Below are positions 22,562-24,397 of a stretch of DNA of 24,397 nucleotides, piece after piece; the first letter of the stretch is position 1, and every line of letters begins with the position of its first letter. The notes beneath the pieces were generated by a model that ran no database searches, was not told the DNA's origin, and was given only the letters and a program-made list of their open reading frames with translations. Source of the stretch: JBGUXS01 sp045118155 (lineage in GTDB: Bacteria; Pseudomonadota; Alphaproteobacteria; CAAHEQ01; UBA3637); the NCBI GenBank assembly GCA_045118155.1, contig JBGUXS010000003.1, forward strand, positions 1-24,397, written 5' to 3'. The position numbers were made by a program, and so were the translations under genes.

Positions 22562-24397
22562 TTAACCGCCTGAACTATATCCACCGGATGAACTGACCCC
22601 ACTTCCGCTAGAGGAGCTAGAACCGCTTCCACCGGATGAACTATATCCGCCGGATGAACTGACCCCACTTCCGCTAGAGGAGCTAGAACCGCTTCCACCA
22701 GAGGAACTATATCCACCGGACGAGCTATAGTCCCCACCCGAACTATACCCACCTCCACTGGACGAGCTACTTGCGCTTTGAATACACGATTCAGACACCG
22801 GATCATAAACGGGGGTAGATGGGAAAATCGCCTGACATTCTTGACTATCTTGTGGTACCCGGCACATATATTCTGTGCCATCACAAATCGGCTTAGGCGG
22901 ATCCATAATACAGAAAGCATGCATTGTCCACTTCCCATTCTTATTCAAATCCCGTCTAGCGCGCACAACCACACTATCATTTAATTTCATATAATACCCA
23001 TACGTAGGATCAGATTCATCAATTTCCGCCAACCAAGTGTAATCGTGCAATCCCCCATGCGATGTATTTGTATAGAAATACGGTTTTATTTCGCTAGCCA
23101 TCACTGGGGAAATTTCCGCTTGCGAAGTTAAATGCCCCCCTTGTTCTTTACAGAATATCAACGATTCATATTGCGTTAAGGGGCTATCACTCACTTTCCA
23201 ATGGACCCCACGGCTGTCTTCATAGGCATTACACACCCCTGCTTCACAGCTTGTATCAATATCGGGTGAACAATCCGTGCTTTGCGTATTTGGACGACAT
23301 TCTACGCAACCAACACCGCTGACATATCTAGGTTGTAAGGGGTAATAAGTCGCACATTCGCTGTCGCTTTGGGGTGCCCGGCAAGATCCATTTTCAAGGA
23401 TAGGTGTCGCCCCGCCACATTCTTCACACTTACCGGTAATGGGGTTATACGACGGGGCCTCTGGCGAATAAATCCGACATTCGGCGTCCGTATTCGGGGC
23501 CCGACACATCCGATAAGAGGTATCACAAATCTGGGGATCAGGAATAATGCCGTCACACAAAGCATAATACGAACCACTATTGCTAACATAAGCTATAGCC
23601 CCTGTACTTAAATTCACATTATAGCCATTTGAGGCACTATGAACATCCTGTGTCCACACGGTGGTCCGTTGAACCCCACCATGACTTAAGCCGTTTGTAT
23701 TGTAATACGCCTTTAACGCTAAGAAGACAGGATTAGAATTACAAGCTTCGGCATCTGTACCCCCACACATTGTCATCCGGGTGGTTAAAGCAATCCCCCA
23801 CCCTATTCCCGAACAGAACGTCAGGGCATTGGCACGTGATAAGGTATTTAAACTGGCCACCCATATCCGTCCATTACTGTCTTTATAGGCCGTACAATCT
23901 TCTGGGGCGCAACCCAAGCATCCTATACCCACATGATAATACGGCGTTTTAGCACTGCACAACGTCCCTGCTCCAACGGGGGGTGGACAATCTGTTTCTT
24001 GCGTTGCCGGCACACATTCAAAGCAAATGTGGGCTTCTGGGTCACAAGAGGGTTTATTGACAGAGCAATGGTTGCTTTCCACACATTCCACACAGGTACC
24101 AGAGGCACTGTCATAATACGGTTTAGTGGCATCTTGCGCCACACAAGTTGCATTCTGTGTCATACACAGGGCATAATAGCGATTGCTTCCCCCTGTTGAA
24201 GCGATATCTCCTGTCCCTGCATCCTTAATATCAAAGTAGAAAGAATTGGCCACAGTTGAGGCATTTTCACGGCCCCAAACATTCTGGCGTTTCGGACTGC
24301 CATTAGTATAGAAAGCCGTATGTATTTCATCCCACAGGGTACTGTTTGCACAATCTTCTTTGGTTGTACCCCCACACAATTCTTGCCGTGTAATCAA
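22562..24397 (-). CDS. Cysteine-rich, lectin-module surface protein (partial, N-terminus outside window)
   Basis: At least 611 codons are open to the window edge, so the start is not seen. Three similar modules occur at about residues 1-78 (incomplete), 170-281 and 391-496. Each complete one opens with Y(K/E)DS(N/R)G-x-W, has a Cys in a (T/I)FC motif, and reaches YxTNxxxHGG and a TxW strand before a final (A)(L/F)C. They resemble C-type-lectin-like or DUF1566/Lcl modules, though the assignment is by pattern. Cys-rich linkers of C-x2-C type (GTCVEC, GKCEEC, VGCVEC) separate them. The C-terminus is a Ser/Gly tail (541-611) made of 22-residue repeats. A secreted adhesin or pilus-tip protein is likely. 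Location near the pilus operon is suggestive only. Confidence 0.7.
   Translation of the reverse strand: MITRQELCGGTTKEDCANSTLWDEIHTAFYTNGSPKRQNVWGRENASTVANSFYFDIKDAGTGDIASTGGSNRYYALCMTQNATCVAQDATKPYYDSASGTCVECVESNHCSVNKPSCDPEAHICFECVPATQETDCPPPVGAGTLCSAKTPYYHVGIGCLGCAPEDCTAYKDSNGRIWVASLNTLSRANALTFCSGIGWGIALTTRMTMCGGTDAEACNSNPVFLALKAYYNTNGLSHGGVQRTTVWTQDVHSASNGYNVNLSTGAIAYVSNSGSYYALCDGIIPDPQICDTSYRMCRAPNTDAECRIYSPEAPSYNPITGKCEECGGATPILENGSCRAPQSDSECATYYPLQPRYVSGVGCVECRPNTQSTDCSPDIDTSCEAGVCNAYEDSRGVHWKVSDSPLTQYESLIFCKEQGGHLTSQAEISPVMASEIKPYFYTNTSHGGLHDYTWLAEIDESDPTYGYYMKLNDSVVVRARRDLNKNGKWTMHAFCIMDPPKPICDGTEYMCRVPQDSQECQAIFPSTPVYDPVSESCIQSASSSSSGGGYSSGGDYSSSGGYSSSGGSGSSSSSGSGVSSSGGYSSSGGSGSSSSSGSGVSSSGGYSSGG
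22572..22703 (-). repeat. 66-bp in-frame tandem repeat in the adhesin tail
   Basis: Two 66-bp units (22572-22637 and 22638-22703) are almost identical, and a partial third starts at 22704. Each encodes 22 Ser/Gly-rich residues (GGSGSSSSSGSGVSSSG in the centre). Unit length is a multiple of three, so copy-number change alters length without a frameshift. Confidence 0.88.

Overview
The window looks like chromosomal DNA of a Gram-negative bacterium, most likely an uncultured alphaproteobacterium. The support is a signal-peptide beta-barrel protein, a lipoprotein secretin, inner-membrane pilus parts, and -35/-10 promoters of the TTGACA/TAAGAT kind. The lineage is inferred from general character only; no 16S rRNA or other marker is present.

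Left part (1-4003): mscL with a C-terminal zinc ribbon lies downstream of a putative outer-membrane beta-barrel gene, both on the minus strand. Divergent from them are a multi-pass membrane protein and a GT-C (PMT/ArnT-like) glycosyltransferase. Positions 4010-6135 form a visibly AT-rich island. It holds a translationally coupled pair of unknown genes (the second DUF1828-like), a membrane-anchored zinc-ribbon protein, and a decayed gene end, so it is a probable acquired cargo segment. A HAD phosphatase (minus) and a short-chain dehydrogenase (plus) follow.

Middle (8026-8812): an intact tRNA-Gln(CUG) with promoter and terminator sits in an unusual array. A perfect 68-bp duplication of its promoter and 5' half begins a second tRNA copy that is interrupted twice. 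Downstream, further tRNA 3' ends are each preceded by hairpin-rich inserts that enter the T-loop at about the same point. An unknown 217-aa gene and a GDP-L-fucose synthase follow on the minus strand.

Right part (10879-24397): a minus-strand operon, read right to left, encodes an unknown secreted protein, a PilL/TcpQ-like protein, the PilN secretin lipoprotein, PilO, PilP, the PilQ ATPase and PilR. This is the core of an R64/TCP-like type IVb pilus. The prepilin, prepilin peptidase and pilM are not in the window. Next to it, divergently transcribed, is a VirB2/TrbC-like small pilin-type protein. At the window edge is the C-terminal part of a large cysteine-rich protein with three lectin-like modules and a Ser/Gly repeat tail, a plausible surface adhesin.

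Scattered through the intergenic spaces is a family of about 40-nt palindromes. Their outer arm is conserved and their inner hairpin is variable, with paired, compensatory changes in both. Together with the tRNA-Gln array they are the most unusual non-coding features here.
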